DNA of 11,592 nt from JANLSE01 sp038214135 (GTDB lineage: Bacteria > Chloroflexota > Chloroflexia > Chloroflexales > Roseiflexaceae). Where the stretch lies: positions 1-11,592 of the forward strand of contig JBBQSD010000171.1 of assembly GCA_038214135.1 (NCBI GenBank), given 5' to 3'. A program made the position numbers and the translations under genes. Numbering within the stretch: the stretch's first letter is position 1; each line of letters opens with the position of its first letter. Below, in pieces: positions 1 to 7,355 of the stretch. A model generated the notes under the pieces. That model was not told the DNA's origin. It saw nothing but the letters and a program-made list of their open reading frames with translations, and ran no database searches.

Positions 1-202
1 CGCCGCCCGTTGGTTGGTGGCACGTATTTGGGCGAACACGAGGTTCGCCCTCCGCCGCTCGCTGAACGACATCCCGCCGCCCGTTGGTTGGTGGCACGTA
101 TTTGGGCGAACACGAGGTTCGCCCTCCGCCGCTCGCTGAACGACATCCCGCCGCCCGTTGGTTGGTGGCATGTATTTGGGCGAACACGAGGTTCGCCCCT
201 AC
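1..202. repeat. 74-bp tandem array of GGGCGAAC hairpin repeats (2.7 copies)
   Basis: Units start at 1, 75 and 149, an exact 74-bp period, and the array may continue left of the window. Each unit holds a 36-bp conserved segment (15-50, 89-124, 163-198) ending in a hairpin with 8-bp arms GGGCGAAC/GTTCGCCC and loop ACGAG (30-50, 104-124, 178-198). The 38-bp linkers at 51-88 and 125-162 are identical to each other. The third copy differs by one base (cacgtattt becomes catgtattt). Only this last copy is followed by CTAC (199-202), which reads GTAG directly 5' of the hairpin on the minus strand. No gene is credible here. Confidence 0.95.
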
Positions 203-258
203 CATGGTTCATGGTTCATGGTTCATGGTTCATGGTTCATGGTTCATGGTTCTCGGTT
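203..258. repeat. Heptamer microsatellite CATGGTT x7
   Basis: Seven perfect tandem copies of CATGGTT run from 203 to 251, followed by one diverged copy, CTCGGTT (252-258). Period 7 is not a multiple of 3, so the array reads through all frames without stops and creates false ORFs. The array directly follows the hairpin array. Related GGTTC-type heptamers occupy the same place beside the hairpins at 4789-4824 and 7428-7463. Confidence 0.95.
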
Positions 259-263
259 CGGCC

Positions 264-297
264 TTCTGACTCCTGACTCCTGACTCCTGAATACTCA
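264..297. repeat. CTGACTC heptamer block ending in GAATACTC
   Basis: Three copies of CTGACTC (266-286) are followed by CTGAATA and CTC. The last bases, 295-297 (TCA), are the TGA stop codon of the methyltransferase gene on the minus strand, so the repeat supplies that stop. The same block occurs at 4919-4948, 5901-5928 and 7356-7384. Confidence 0.9.
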
Positions 298-1140
298 CCC
301 CACCGCATACCCATACACATGCAATGGTCGTGTTGGTTCGATTGTAGTGCGGATGTTACTTGGAATCATGTATGGTCGCAGGGTCAGGCCTGCCCGCCAT
401 AGGTTTCTGGCATCGCTCACCTCCAGAAACCCTTTACACGTCCGCAGGAATAGCTCGAACCCATAGCGCGTACGGTGGGCTTCCTGAAGCCGCATAACAT
501 CTGCTGCTTTGCGGCGTGGATCAATAAAGAGCTGTAATCCCGTAAGAATAATGAGCCCACCAGGCCGCACCTGTGCCCGCGCTGCATTCACGTAGCTCAA
601 TGGATCACCGAAAAACTGAAGGCAGCGATTGAGTATGATCACATCATAGGTTCCAAGGGATGCTAGATCCAGCAGATCACACTGAATTGCACGCCAGTCG
701 CTTGGGTACCATTGGCGGGCCTGCAACCCATCGTGGGTGTCATCGAAATAATCGACGGCAGTGACGATATGACCATCCAGTGCCAGATTATGGCTCAACC
801 ACCCATTCCAGGCCCCAACATCAAGAATCGTCAGTGGGCCTCGCCGCCCAAGTAACCCGCGTACAACAGCGAGATCATGGCGGCGCAGCCGCCATTCATG
901 GCCAGATCCAGCAGGGCCATTCGGCAGTTGTGCGTAGTGCGCCGGTTGAATCATAGGGATATGCTGGCTGCGGCGTATTGCTGCAATCAATGCCGCAAAG
1001 GCCCGAATAGCACGCCCTTGAGGTTCAGCCAACAGCCGAATGACTCCGCCTTGTTGCGGATAATATCGCCCACAACCACAGGTATCATGCCCCGTCAATG
1101 GTTCATGGCAATTCGGGCAACTGAGTGGTGGATGCATCAT
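295..1140 (-). CDS. Class I SAM methyltransferase with N-terminal zinc ribbon
   Basis: Predicted cytosolic SAM-dependent methyltransferase of 281 residues; the substrate is unknown. Residues 8-23 carry four cysteines (C8, C11, C21, C23) in a Trm112-like zinc-ribbon arrangement. A linker follows, then a Rossmann methyltransferase fold: motif I is ILDVGAWNGWLS at about 105-116, the acidic ribose-binding residue is D130, and motif II/III is around YDVIILNRCLQFF at 165-177. I chose the ATG at 1140 because it follows the flippase stop TAG (1144-1142) after one base, the same stop-N-ATGATG junction found one gene upstream. A GTG at 1155 would add five residues and a 14-bp overlap. It is the last gene of the 4534-295 operon. 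Its stop codon lies inside a heptamer repeat block, so the native C-terminus may have been altered. Such proteins are common in polysaccharide and lipid-tailoring loci, which fits a sugar or lipid methylation role (inferred). Confidence 0.9.
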   Translation of the reverse strand: MMHPPLSCPNCHEPLTGHDTCGCGRYYPQQGGVIRLLAEPQGRAIRAFAALIAAIRRSQHIPMIQPAHYAQLPNGPAGSGHEWRLRRHDLAVVRGLLGRRGPLTILDVGAWNGWLSHNLALDGHIVTAVDYFDDTHDGLQARQWYPSDWRAIQCDLLDLASLGTYDVIILNRCLQFFGDPLSYVNAARAQVRPGGLIILTGLQLFIDPRRKAADVMRLQEAHRTRYGFELFLRTCKGFLEVSDARNLWRAGLTLRPYMIPSNIRTTIEPTRPLHVYGYAVG

Positions 1141-1141
1141 A

Positions 1142-2320
1142 CTATCTATCCGCACGATGATACCTATAGATCACTAGCATCATCCACTGGCCAATCGCTG
1201 CCGCGAGTGCCCCACCTGCGATACCCAAGCGTGGGATGAGCAACAGGCTACCAGCCAGGCTGGCCAGTATTCCAACGATATTAGCCCACAATACCCGCTG
1301 TTGCTGCCCAAGCCGATACAGTGCATAGATCTGTGGCAGGTACCAAAAGATTGGGATGACGGCCAGTGCCACACCAACCAGCGCCAGCACAGGCAATTCA
1401 AAATGGTAGATCGATGCGATCAGCCAGCCACCTATTCCAACTAATGGCGGAATGCCAAGTATGCCAGCCAGCAGCATGCGGCCAGCCAGACGCGGAGTCG
1501 CCTCCGGTCCGAGCCGATAGAGCGCACGGATGAGTGGCAGCAGTGCCAGATTGGGCAGCGCTTGGAGGTAGCTCACCAGCGTGACAAGCACCTGGTAGTG
1601 GGCCAGTTCAATGGTGTCAAGCAGCAAACTGGCGCAGTACAGATCCGCCCGTGATTGCAGCATGCCGCTCAGGCCAAGCAGAAAGAATGGCAGCGCACCA
1701 GCCAGGAAGCGCCACGATGCTAGCCAATCAATTGCAATCCGCCTGAATGTCCAGCGCCGAAAGTGCCATACCAATGCGGCAACCTTGATCAGCGTGATTG
1801 CGGCATGCAGCCCAACCAGGGATGGGAGTGTTAGCTGCGATCCAAGTAGCACTACGCTGCCAGCAAGTGTGAGCGTGGCCAGGATTTCGAGCAGCGCAGC
1901 ATAGCCAAACGCCTTCGCATAGGTGATCAGCGAATCGTGTGCCTGAGCGAGTAATGTGCCCAGCAACCAGAGCAGTGCAGCCACCAGTATTGGCATCGGC
2001 CAGCCAAGCAGCAGCAATGGCAGCATACACAACAGCAATATCATAAGTCGAGCGACGAGTGCGATCTGCCACTCGCTGCTAATTCGGGCAGGCGATTTAC
2101 TAAACGCCCGTAGCAGGTAATCGCGGGCACCCCAACTAGCAATATGGCTGGCCAACTGTACCGCGAGCATGACTTGAACAAACTGGCCCCACAGCGCTGG
2201 CGAGGCCAGGCGCACCACCGCAATCGAGACAAGTGGAGTCAGTAGTGGAACTATCAGTGTGTTTACCCCAGCAGCAAGGCTGGGAAGGATGCGCCGACGA
2301 ATGCGGGCCACGTGCATCAT
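1142..2320 (-). CDS. Flippase-like membrane protein (Wzx/MATE-type polysaccharide exporter)
   Basis: Integral membrane protein of 392 residues with roughly 12 hydrophobic segments from about residue 12 to the C-terminus and short charged loops. The overall pattern (amphipathic start MMHVARIRRR, paired helices, late LGIAGGALAAAIGQW helix) fits the polysaccharide biosynthesis/export family within the MATE-like superfamily. That family flips undecaprenyl-linked glycans across the membrane. I chose the ATG at 2320 because it lies one base after the upstream gene's TGA (2324-2322) and is followed by a second ATG. A longer frame from 2467 would add 49 low-complexity residues inside the upstream gene and is unlikely. 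No clear Shine-Dalgarno is visible, so translation is probably coupled to the gene upstream. Its place between tailoring enzymes suggests it exports their product. Family assignment is by hydropathy and weak similarity, so the exact subfamily is open. Confidence 0.85.
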   Translation of the reverse strand: MMHVARIRRRILPSLAAGVNTLIVPLLTPLVSIAVVRLASPALWGQFVQVMLAVQLASHIASWGARDYLLRAFSKSPARISSEWQIALVARLMILLLCMLPLLLLGWPMPILVAALLWLLGTLLAQAHDSLITYAKAFGYAALLEILATLTLAGSVVLLGSQLTLPSLVGLHAAITLIKVAALVWHFRRWTFRRIAIDWLASWRFLAGALPFFLLGLSGMLQSRADLYCASLLLDTIELAHYQVLVTLVSYLQALPNLALLPLIRALYRLGPEATPRLAGRMLLAGILGIPPLVGIGGWLIASIYHFELPVLALVGVALAVIPIFWYLPQIYALYRLGQQQRVLWANIVGILASLAGSLLLIPRLGIAGGALAAAIGQWMMLVIYRYHRADR

Positions 2321-2321
2321 T

Positions 2322-3845
2322 TCAAAAACCACTGGTCTCGGGGCGCTGGTAGCGGATGAGGCGCTGGATGGCACGTAGTTCAATTGGGTAACGGTAGATC
2401 CCAAAATGGTAGCGCCAGGATGCCAGCCCGCGCAGCAGATACCGCCAGCCACCGCGCAGCCGCACATCGGTTGTGGTTGGGTAGTAGGCGTTCAGCACAC
2501 GCTCAAAATCGTGCAACTCGCGCCGCAGTGGGTCGAACATCCAGGGCAACCCGGCGCTGCGGCGCTGTGCAAAATCACTCCATTCCGGGCTGATCCACTG
2601 CTCAAGTGTTTCGGGGAACTGAAAACCACTGGCGCGGGCTTGGTCGTACAACTCGCCAGCCAATGGAACCGGCGTGTACAGGTACAGAATGATCTCGGTC
2701 GCTGGATTCACGCGCTTGACCTGGCGGATAAACTCGATTGTCTGGCGCACATCACGCTGGGGATCGGGAGGGTTGCCCAACACAAACGACATTTCGGGCA
2801 CAATGCCATACTCGCGGGTGCGGCGGGCCAACTCCAGTGTTTTGGCTGTCGATGCCGTGCCGCCCTTATCCATGCGCTTGAGCGTCTCATCCGAACCAGA
2901 TTCAGCACCCAGAAAGACCATGCGCAGGCCACTATCGCGCATCAGCCGCCAGGTGTTGTCGCTATACTTCATCAGTGTGTCGATGCGCGCCTCGCCCCAC
3001 CAGCCAATCTGCAGATCCATGATGCGCTCGGCGAACTCGGCGGTTCGCGCTTCCTGAACAAAGAAATTGTTATCATAGAATTCGACCGCATCGACATGAT
3101 AGCGCTCAACCAGATGGCGGGTCGTTTCCGCAACACGAGCGGCAGATTGGGCCAGCCAGCGCCCACCAACCATATTGACAACCGCGCAGAAGTTGCAGAA
3201 GAATGGGCAGCCATAGCTTGAATGGTGTGGTATCGTCCTGCGGCCCATAAACGTCGGGCGAATATAGCGCTCAAGTGCCACCCGATGGTATGGGAAATCG
3301 GGCAACTCATTGGGATGCGGAATTTCTGGCATGCCCGCCATGATCGTCCGGCGGCGTGGGGCTGCTGGCAGAAGTTCAATGCTGCTAGTGCTATGTTGCT
3401 GGGCAACCGTCTCGTGGGAAACGACCCCCGCAATTCCATGTGGGTCTGTTCCAGCGCGCAGTGCATCGATCAGTGAGCGGAAGGCCAGTTCGGCATGCCC
3501 ACGCAGCACATAATCAACATAGGCAGCTTTGAGGCAGATTGGGTAATGCTGGGTTGGGAAATAACCACCCCACACAATTGTGAGCCGTGGGTGGCGTTGT
3601 TTAAGTTGTTGGCAGATCGGCACCGCATTGCTCAACTGCGGCCCTGGCATCACCGTCACACCAAGAATATCGGCCTGCGTCTCACGAATGGCCTGATCCA
3701 GTTCCGCCAGCGGATCGGCAGCCAGGTTGCCATCGATAATCCGATAATCGTGTTTACCCTCAAGCACGGCACCAAGCGCGAGCAGCGACATTGGCAGAAC
3801 TGGCTTGTGTTGGGCATTGCTTGGCGGGTTGTAGAGAATAATCAT
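2322..3845 (-). CDS. B12-binding-domain radical SAM protein
   Basis: Predicted 507-residue enzyme. Residues 1-130 look like a cobalamin-binding Rossmann domain (IILYNPP start, IIDGN, GVTVMPGP, WGGYFPT, DYVLRGHAE) and lack an evident DxHxxG cobalt-ligand motif, as many of this group do. The radical SAM core begins near 205 with C213-PFF-C217-NF-C220, the CxxxCxxC site of the 4Fe-4S cluster that cleaves SAM. It continues with FYDNNFF (256-262) and the SAM-contact-like GAESGS (313-318). The C-terminal 130 residues are Trp/Tyr/Arg-rich and may bind substrate. The family includes C-methylases and cyclases acting on unactivated carbons of lipids, tetrapyrroles and natural products; the reaction here cannot be stated. 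The start ATG overlaps the upstream stop as ATGA (3845-3842), and the stop is one base from the flippase start, so it is translationally coupled on both sides. Confidence 0.93.
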   Translation of the reverse strand: MIILYNPPSNAQHKPVLPMSLLALGAVLEGKHDYRIIDGNLAADPLAELDQAIRETQADILGVTVMPGPQLSNAVPICQQLKQRHPRLTIVWGGYFPTQHYPICLKAAYVDYVLRGHAELAFRSLIDALRAGTDPHGIAGVVSHETVAQQHSTSSIELLPAAPRRRTIMAGMPEIPHPNELPDFPYHRVALERYIRPTFMGRRTIPHHSSYGCPFFCNFCAVVNMVGGRWLAQSAARVAETTRHLVERYHVDAVEFYDNNFFVQEARTAEFAERIMDLQIGWWGEARIDTLMKYSDNTWRLMRDSGLRMVFLGAESGSDETLKRMDKGGTASTAKTLELARRTREYGIVPEMSFVLGNPPDPQRDVRQTIEFIRQVKRVNPATEIILYLYTPVPLAGELYDQARASGFQFPETLEQWISPEWSDFAQRRSAGLPWMFDPLRRELHDFERVLNAYYPTTTDVRLRGGWRYLLRGLASWRYHFGIYRYPIELRAIQRLIRYQRPETSGF

Positions 3846-4534
3846 TGATTGTTTTTCGCAGTCAGCGCATAGACGGTCAGAACTTCACTGATCAGATTGC
3901 GCTGGCGTACAGGCGTGTACACAAATCCGGCTCGCTGCAGTGCATTCAGAAACACATGCTCATTGCCAATTGATGAGAGTACAATCAATGCTTTCCCCTT
4001 TGGAACAAGATGCGCACCGAGTTGGGTCGCAAACCGCCAGGCCAGATCGGGCAGATCGGGTGAATGAAACGCCTGCTCAAGTGGCGTGTGCGGCACACCA
4101 GCAAAGTAGGGCGGGTTGATGATCACCAGATCAAAACGCTGCCTCGCAACTGGCGCAAACAGATCACCCAGGCATACCACAATCTGCTGTTGCCGATTAT
4201 TGAGCAGTGCATTGATCTGCGTACAGCGCACTGCATGTGGGTTAACATCGATTGCCACAACCTGCATCCCATGCCGTGCCGCAACCAACGCCTGCAACCC
4301 CGTACCGCACCCAAGATCGAGCGCCCGTGCCTGCGGCCCAAGCGGCATTGCTGCAACCGCCTGAGCAAGCAGATTGCTACTAAAGAACAGCGCCGGATTA
4401 AAGACTTCTGGCAGCACAACAAGATTCAAGCCTGCCATGCGCTCAAGCACCAATCGTGCATGGCGGTGGCGTTGGAACAGCGAGAAGCGTATGGTCAGCA
4501 AGGACTGTATGACGCGCTGGAATATTATCTGCAT
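3842..4534 (-). CDS. HemK/PrmC-like class I methyltransferase with NPPY motif
   Basis: SAM-dependent methyltransferase of 230 residues from the ATG at 4534. Motif I is LDLGCGTG (about 72-79), the acidic motif follows as VAIDVNPHA (93-101), and motif IV is NPPY (140-143) in the context DLVIINPPYF. The NPPY motif is typical of enzymes that methylate a planar nitrogen: protein glutamine, adenine or RNA bases. The N-terminal LPEVFNPALFFSS resembles the substrate-site lead-in of HemK-type proteins, but the large N-terminal PrmC domain is missing, so this is probably not the release-factor enzyme. A TTG at 4552 would add six residues. I prefer the ATG because the extended -10 element at 4555-4563 would place the transcript start downstream of that TTG. 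It is the first gene of the four-gene operon. Its role in a glycan locus is unclear. Confidence 0.9.
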   Translation of the reverse strand: MQIIFQRVIQSLLTIRFSLFQRHRHARLVLERMAGLNLVVLPEVFNPALFFSSNLLAQAVAAMPLGPQARALDLGCGTGLQALVAARHGMQVVAIDVNPHAVRCTQINALLNNRQQQIVVCLGDLFAPVARQRFDLVIINPPYFAGVPHTPLEQAFHSPDLPDLAWRFATQLGAHLVPKGKALIVLSSIGNEHVFLNALQRAGFVYTPVRQRNLISEVLTVYALTAKNNQ

Positions 4535-4554
4535 GGCACAGACCAAACTCAATC

Positions 4555-4563
4555 ACTATAGCA
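4555..4563 (-). promoter_or_regulatory. Candidate extended -10 promoter element
   Basis: On the minus strand TGCTATAGT matches the extended -10 pattern TGnTATAAT with one mismatch. Transcription starting about 7 bases downstream would leave a very short leader before the ATG at 4534. No convincing -35 box is seen. It sits at the head of the operon, directly downstream of the repeat block. Confidence 0.35.
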
Positions 4564-4620
4564 GAATTCAGAATTCAGGAGCCAGAATGGCTGGCGCATC
4601 AGAAAGCCCATGCGCTCGTT

Positions 4621-4674
4621 CACAGGAGCTCCATGCTTCTGCTCTTTGCTATAAATGGAACACAGGAGCTTCCT
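4621..4674. repeat. Short imperfect direct repeat, 40-bp spacing
   Basis: CACAGGAGCT occurs at 4621-4630 and at 4661-4670, followed in each case by a related TCC/ATGCTT context. It lies in the non-coding region upstream of the operon. Apart from this and EcoRI-like GAATTC repeats near 4564-4577, I see nothing in 4564-4680. Confidence 0.5.
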
Positions 4675-4680
4675 AATGCT

Positions 4681-4948
4681 TGTTGGTCGCGCCTCGGCTG
4701 CGAACGATGTGGGCTGGTGGCACGTATTTGGGCGAACACGAGGTTCGCCCGGTCGAACGACACTTCTCTTTGTTTTTGGATCAAGAGCTGGTGGCACGTA
4801 TTTGGGCGAACACGAGGTTCGCCCCTACCTTGTTCCTTATTCCTTGGTTCGGGGTTCTGGGTTCTTGGGCAGACACATAGGTCTGCACCCTACATGGGTT
4901 CTCGGTTCTCGGTTCTTCGTATTCTGACTTCCGAATCCAGAATACTCA
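4681..4948. repeat. Composite repeat block, copy 2 (D-A-B-C modules)
   Basis: The modules occur in this order. D (4681-4714) matches the reverse complement of 7464-7497 at 27 of 34 positions. Two 36-bp hairpin repeats A follow (4715-4750 and 4789-4824), again exactly 74 bp apart but with a 38-bp linker unlike that of the array at 1-202. CTAC comes next (4825-4828, GTAG on the minus strand), then a GGTTC-type heptamer region B with an embedded second hairpin (4867-4893). Last is C, an inverted repeat GTATTC/GAATAC (4919-4924/4940-4945) that runs into the stop codon (4948-4946) of the downstream methyltransferase. The stretch has no credible gene. Confidence 0.9.
4867..4893 (-). repeat. REP-like hairpin, CAGAC variant, with GTAG
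   Basis: On the minus strand GTAG (4893-4890) leads straight into a hairpin with arms GCAGAC/GTCTGC, a loop of about six bases (CTATGT), and extra GG/CC pairs after a one-base bulge. The layout is the same as in the GGGCGAAC hairpins, but the arm sequence differs and pairing is kept. Confidence 0.75.
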
Positions 4949-5785
4949 GTCCAGGTTCTTGGCTACTCGCTCAAACACGGCCAGATAATGGTCGCTCACA
5001 TACGGCCAGGGCCATGATCCAGCCACATGCCGATCTAGCAGCGCCAGGGTTCCAAACAGATCCGGATAGCGTGCCACGAGTGGTTCCAGGTAGGGCGGCG
5101 GTAACAATCCACCAATCGCATACAGCCCGCTTGGTCGGAAGTCGGGTGCGAATTCGGCACATAGCTGCTGTGGTGATGGAAACCAGGTCTGCACGGCGCT
5201 TCCTCCACCAGTATGCGCCGCCTGCCCCGCACGCATACGCCGGAAGGCCCGCCGCATATCACCACGCAACACATGCCAACCGATCTCCCAGGCACAGATT
5301 GGCCCAATCAGCACAAGCGCAACCCTGCCGCCTGGCTTGACCATGCCTGCCAACCAGCGTGCAAGCAGTTGTCGATCTGCCAGACAATTGAGCGCACCGA
5401 AATTGGCTAATGCACCATCATAGCATTGCTGATTGGCCCGCATAGGCTCATGCAGATCTGTCGACTCTCCCAAGTTGCTCAAATCAGCTTGCATATAATC
5501 AACCAATCCCGCAATCGATTCGCTCATTATCTTCTGGCGCGCAACGGCCAGCATCGCAGCAGATGCATCGATTGCCATCACTGCCACGCCACGCCGCGCC
5601 AACCACAGTGCATCCTCACCAGTCCCACAGCCCAGATCGAGAACCCGATCACCAGCCTGAAAGAAGCCTTCGATCTGCTGCCAGACAGCTTCCCGCATCC
5701 AGCGCCCGAGCCGTGTATAGCTGAAATCAGCGTCATAGGTTGCGGCAGCGGCATCAAATGGGCTAGGGAGTTCTTGAATCAACAT
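4946..5785 (-). CDS. Class I SAM-dependent methyltransferase (UbiE/type 11-25-like)
   Basis: Predicted 279-residue cytosolic methyltransferase. It opens with FDAAAATYDADFSYTRLGRWMR (10-31), the usual lead helix of small-molecule methyltransferases. Motif I is VLDLGCGTG (48-56), followed by AIDAS (71-75), MQADL (98-102), a DGALANFGALNC segment (123-134) and VKPGGRV (149-155). The C-terminal half (about 165-260), which in this family shapes the acceptor pocket, is longer than in minimal members. The acceptor is unknown; a lipid or sugar product of the neighbouring radical SAM protein is an inference from context. The ATG at 5785 is preceded by GGAG with a 5-base spacing. That SD-plus-start segment is identical over 12 bases to a monomer of the heptamer repeat at 5897-5908. 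The stop codon is also formed by a repeat block. Confidence 0.92.
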   Translation of the reverse strand: MLIQELPSPFDAAAATYDADFSYTRLGRWMREAVWQQIEGFFQAGDRVLDLGCGTGEDALWLARRGVAVMAIDASAAMLAVARQKIMSESIAGLVDYMQADLSNLGESTDLHEPMRANQQCYDGALANFGALNCLADRQLLARWLAGMVKPGGRVALVLIGPICAWEIGWHVLRGDMRRAFRRMRAGQAAHTGGGSAVQTWFPSPQQLCAEFAPDFRPSGLYAIGGLLPPPYLEPLVARYPDLFGTLALLDRHVAGSWPWPYVSDHYLAVFERVAKNLD

Positions 5786-5794
5786 TCTGACTCC
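5783..5794 (-). promoter_or_regulatory. Shine-Dalgarno plus start, identical to a repeat monomer
   Basis: Read on the minus strand, GGAG followed by TCAGA and ATG forms a well-spaced ribosome binding site. The plus-strand 12-mer CATTCTGACTCC is identical to 5897-5908, the beginning of the heptamer array downstream of the neighbouring gene. The site may therefore derive from that repeat. Confidence 0.55.
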
Positions 5795-5840
5795 ATACAG
5801 ATGCGATGATGAGCTTTTACATGTATATCGGGTAGAATTT

Positions 5841-5871
5841 GCCGCTACGCCCCAGGCTGAAGCCGTGCGGC
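5841..5871. repeat. Imperfect hairpin between the two genes of region 3
   Basis: GCCGC (5841-5845) pairs with GCGGC (5867-5871), and an inner GGC/GCC pairing closes around TGAA. No T-run follows on the minus strand, so it is a weak terminator at best. It may be a dispersed repeat or a processing site in the 148-bp gap between the radical SAM gene and the methyltransferase. Confidence 0.5.
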
Positions 5872-5896
5872 TATGGATGTATCATTTCTAGGCCCG

Positions 5897-5928
5897 CATT
5901 CTGACTCCTGACTCCTGACTCCTGACTC
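5897..5928. repeat. CTGACTC heptamer array x4
   Basis: Four perfect copies of CTGACTC (5901-5928) preceded by CATT lie five bases beyond the stop codon (5936-5934) of the radical SAM gene. No hairpin module accompanies it, so this is an isolated C module. Confidence 0.9.
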
Positions 5929-5933
5929 CTCGG

Positions 5934-7331
5934 CTACTGCTCCCGTTCACCCTGGGTAAGCAGCATTCCAGCGCGCCCAATCCCAATATTCAGGGCTGCC
6001 TTCGCAACCCGCATATAATCACGTTCTGGCGCTTGGATCTGGCGAGCAAGCGCAACCTCATTGACCATCCAGCGCGTGGCGTACTGATAGTAGCGCCGCG
6101 AACGCCGCCCGCGTACTGTCGCATCGCGATCCGAGCCAACCTCCCATGCCTTGAGTGGAATGATGCGCTCGGCAACCTGCCGATAGTAGGGCGTGCCCTT
6201 GATCGGGTAGGCAACCGTCGTCAGCAGTTTATCCGGTATGGCCGCCTTGAGATGTGCAACCGTCTCGGCAATATCTGTTGGTTCCTCACCATCATAGCCA
6301 AGCATGATGAATGTGCCAGCCTCAATTCCATAGCGCTGCAACAGCTTGATCATCTCGCGCATGCGCTCGGCATTTGTGCGGCGCTGCATTGCATCGAGCA
6401 TACGCTGCGAACCACTCTCCGCACCGATCCACAACCGGAAACAACCCATCTCGGCCAGCGTCCGCACGACATCCTCATTCAAGCGATCCTCGCGCGAGAT
6501 CGTCTCAAATGCTGCCCGAATACCACGCCGCTGTAATTCGGCGGCATAGGCAAACAGCCAGCGATGGTGGATCGTGAAGACATCATCGGCATACCAGACC
6601 AACTCGGGCTTGTAGGTCGCCAATATCTGCTCAACCTCATCGGCTACATGCATAACACTGCGCCGCCGATGGGTGTGCCCATACACGGCATGGCTGCACC
6701 ATGTACAGGTATAGGGGCAACCACGCGCCGTAATCAACGAAACAGCGCCCTGGCCATGGTGTTTGCGCCAGATCCGCAGATATTCTGGAATATCGATTGC
6801 AGCCCGATCCGGGAATGGCAGTGTACTCAGATCGGCAATCTGTGGGCGAGCCGGGGTCTGTACAACCTGCCCCATCTGATCATGAAACACAACCCCACGC
6901 ACATGCGCTAGATCATGCGGGCCGTGATTGGGCAATTCCGCCACTAACTCTTCCAACGTCAGTTCGCCCTCACCAACCACAATCACATCGGCACCGCGTT
7001 GCAGATACTCCTCGGCATAGTTGGCCGGCTCCGGCCCGCCCATAATCACCAGCGCACCAGCCGCCTTACAGATCTGGATCGCAGCCAACACATTCACCCG
7101 CGTCATCAAATTAGCATAGATCCCAACAATCGGCGGGCGCTCAGTTGCAACAAATTCCGCAAATTCCTGGCGGCTGCGAAAGGTTGTATCAAACATACCA
7201 ACTGCAACACCACGCGTTTTGAGATATGCCGAAAGCGACAGAATGCCAAGCGGCGGGTATGGCCGCATCACCTGCAACTCGTGCGGATCTTCATACAAAT
7301 GGTAGCCGTGGGTTAGCAGAATATCGATCAA
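5934..7331 (-). CDS. B12-binding-domain radical SAM protein
   Basis: Predicted 465-residue enzyme of the same superfamily as the gene at 2322-3845 but clearly different in sequence. Residues 1-135 form the cobalamin-binding-like domain (IDILLTHG, PYPPLGILSLSAYLK, IVGIYANLMTR, VIMGGPEPANY, VIVVGEGE). The radical SAM core starts at C205-PYT-C209-TW-C212, with WYADDVF (247-253) and GAESGS (303-308) following. The Arg/Tyr-rich C-terminus may contact substrate. The start is TTG at 7331, directly after an in-frame TAG (7334-7332), so no longer reading is possible. Starting there gives a complete first beta strand, and AAAGG lies about nine bases upstream. The 5' flank is a repeat block (7356-7497), so the original promoter or ATG may have been displaced. 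It is followed after 148 bp by a methyltransferase gene. The reaction is unknown; family members methylate or rearrange lipids and natural products. Confidence 0.92.
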   Translation of the reverse strand: MIDILLTHGYHLYEDPHELQVMRPYPPLGILSLSAYLKTRGVAVGMFDTTFRSRQEFAEFVATERPPIVGIYANLMTRVNVLAAIQICKAAGALVIMGGPEPANYAEEYLQRGADVIVVGEGELTLEELVAELPNHGPHDLAHVRGVVFHDQMGQVVQTPARPQIADLSTLPFPDRAAIDIPEYLRIWRKHHGQGAVSLITARGCPYTCTWCSHAVYGHTHRRRSVMHVADEVEQILATYKPELVWYADDVFTIHHRWLFAYAAELQRRGIRAAFETISREDRLNEDVVRTLAEMGCFRLWIGAESGSQRMLDAMQRRTNAERMREMIKLLQRYGIEAGTFIMLGYDGEEPTDIAETVAHLKAAIPDKLLTTVAYPIKGTPYYRQVAERIIPLKAWEVGSDRDATVRGRRSRRYYQYATRWMVNEVALARQIQAPERDYMRVAKAALNIGIGRAGMLLTQGEREQ

Positions 7332-7355
7332 CTACCAAGGCCTTTCGTGTAGACG

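Noticed and set aside
10..276. Small plus-strand reading frames across the left repeat array
   Set aside because: They are translations of the 74-bp hairpin array and the CATGGTT heptamer, where a 7-bp period keeps frames open by chance. There is no domain and no ribosome site.
2321..2467. Longer N-terminus for the flippase (49 residues)
   Set aside because: It overlaps the radical SAM gene by 146 bp and encodes a Ser/Ala/Cys-rich stretch without membrane-protein character, while the ATG at 2320 fits the operon junction pattern.
2406..3221. 271-codon plus-strand open frame
   Set aside because: It lies fully antisense to the radical SAM gene, which carries the CxxxCxxC motif and domain structure; the plus frame has neither recognisable motifs nor plausible composition.
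1..4824. CRISPR array (36-bp repeats with 38-bp spacers at 15-198 and 4715-4824)
   Set aside because: There are only two or three repeats per array and the spacers in the first array are identical. The same repeat occurs singly and inverted elsewhere, and no cas gene is present. Dispersed hairpin repeats explain it better.
4633..5340. Plus-strand frames covering the repeat block and the antisense of the methyltransferase
   Set aside because: The peptide (GWWHVFGRTRGS type) is the repeat A read as protein, and the rest is antisense to a clear methyltransferase.
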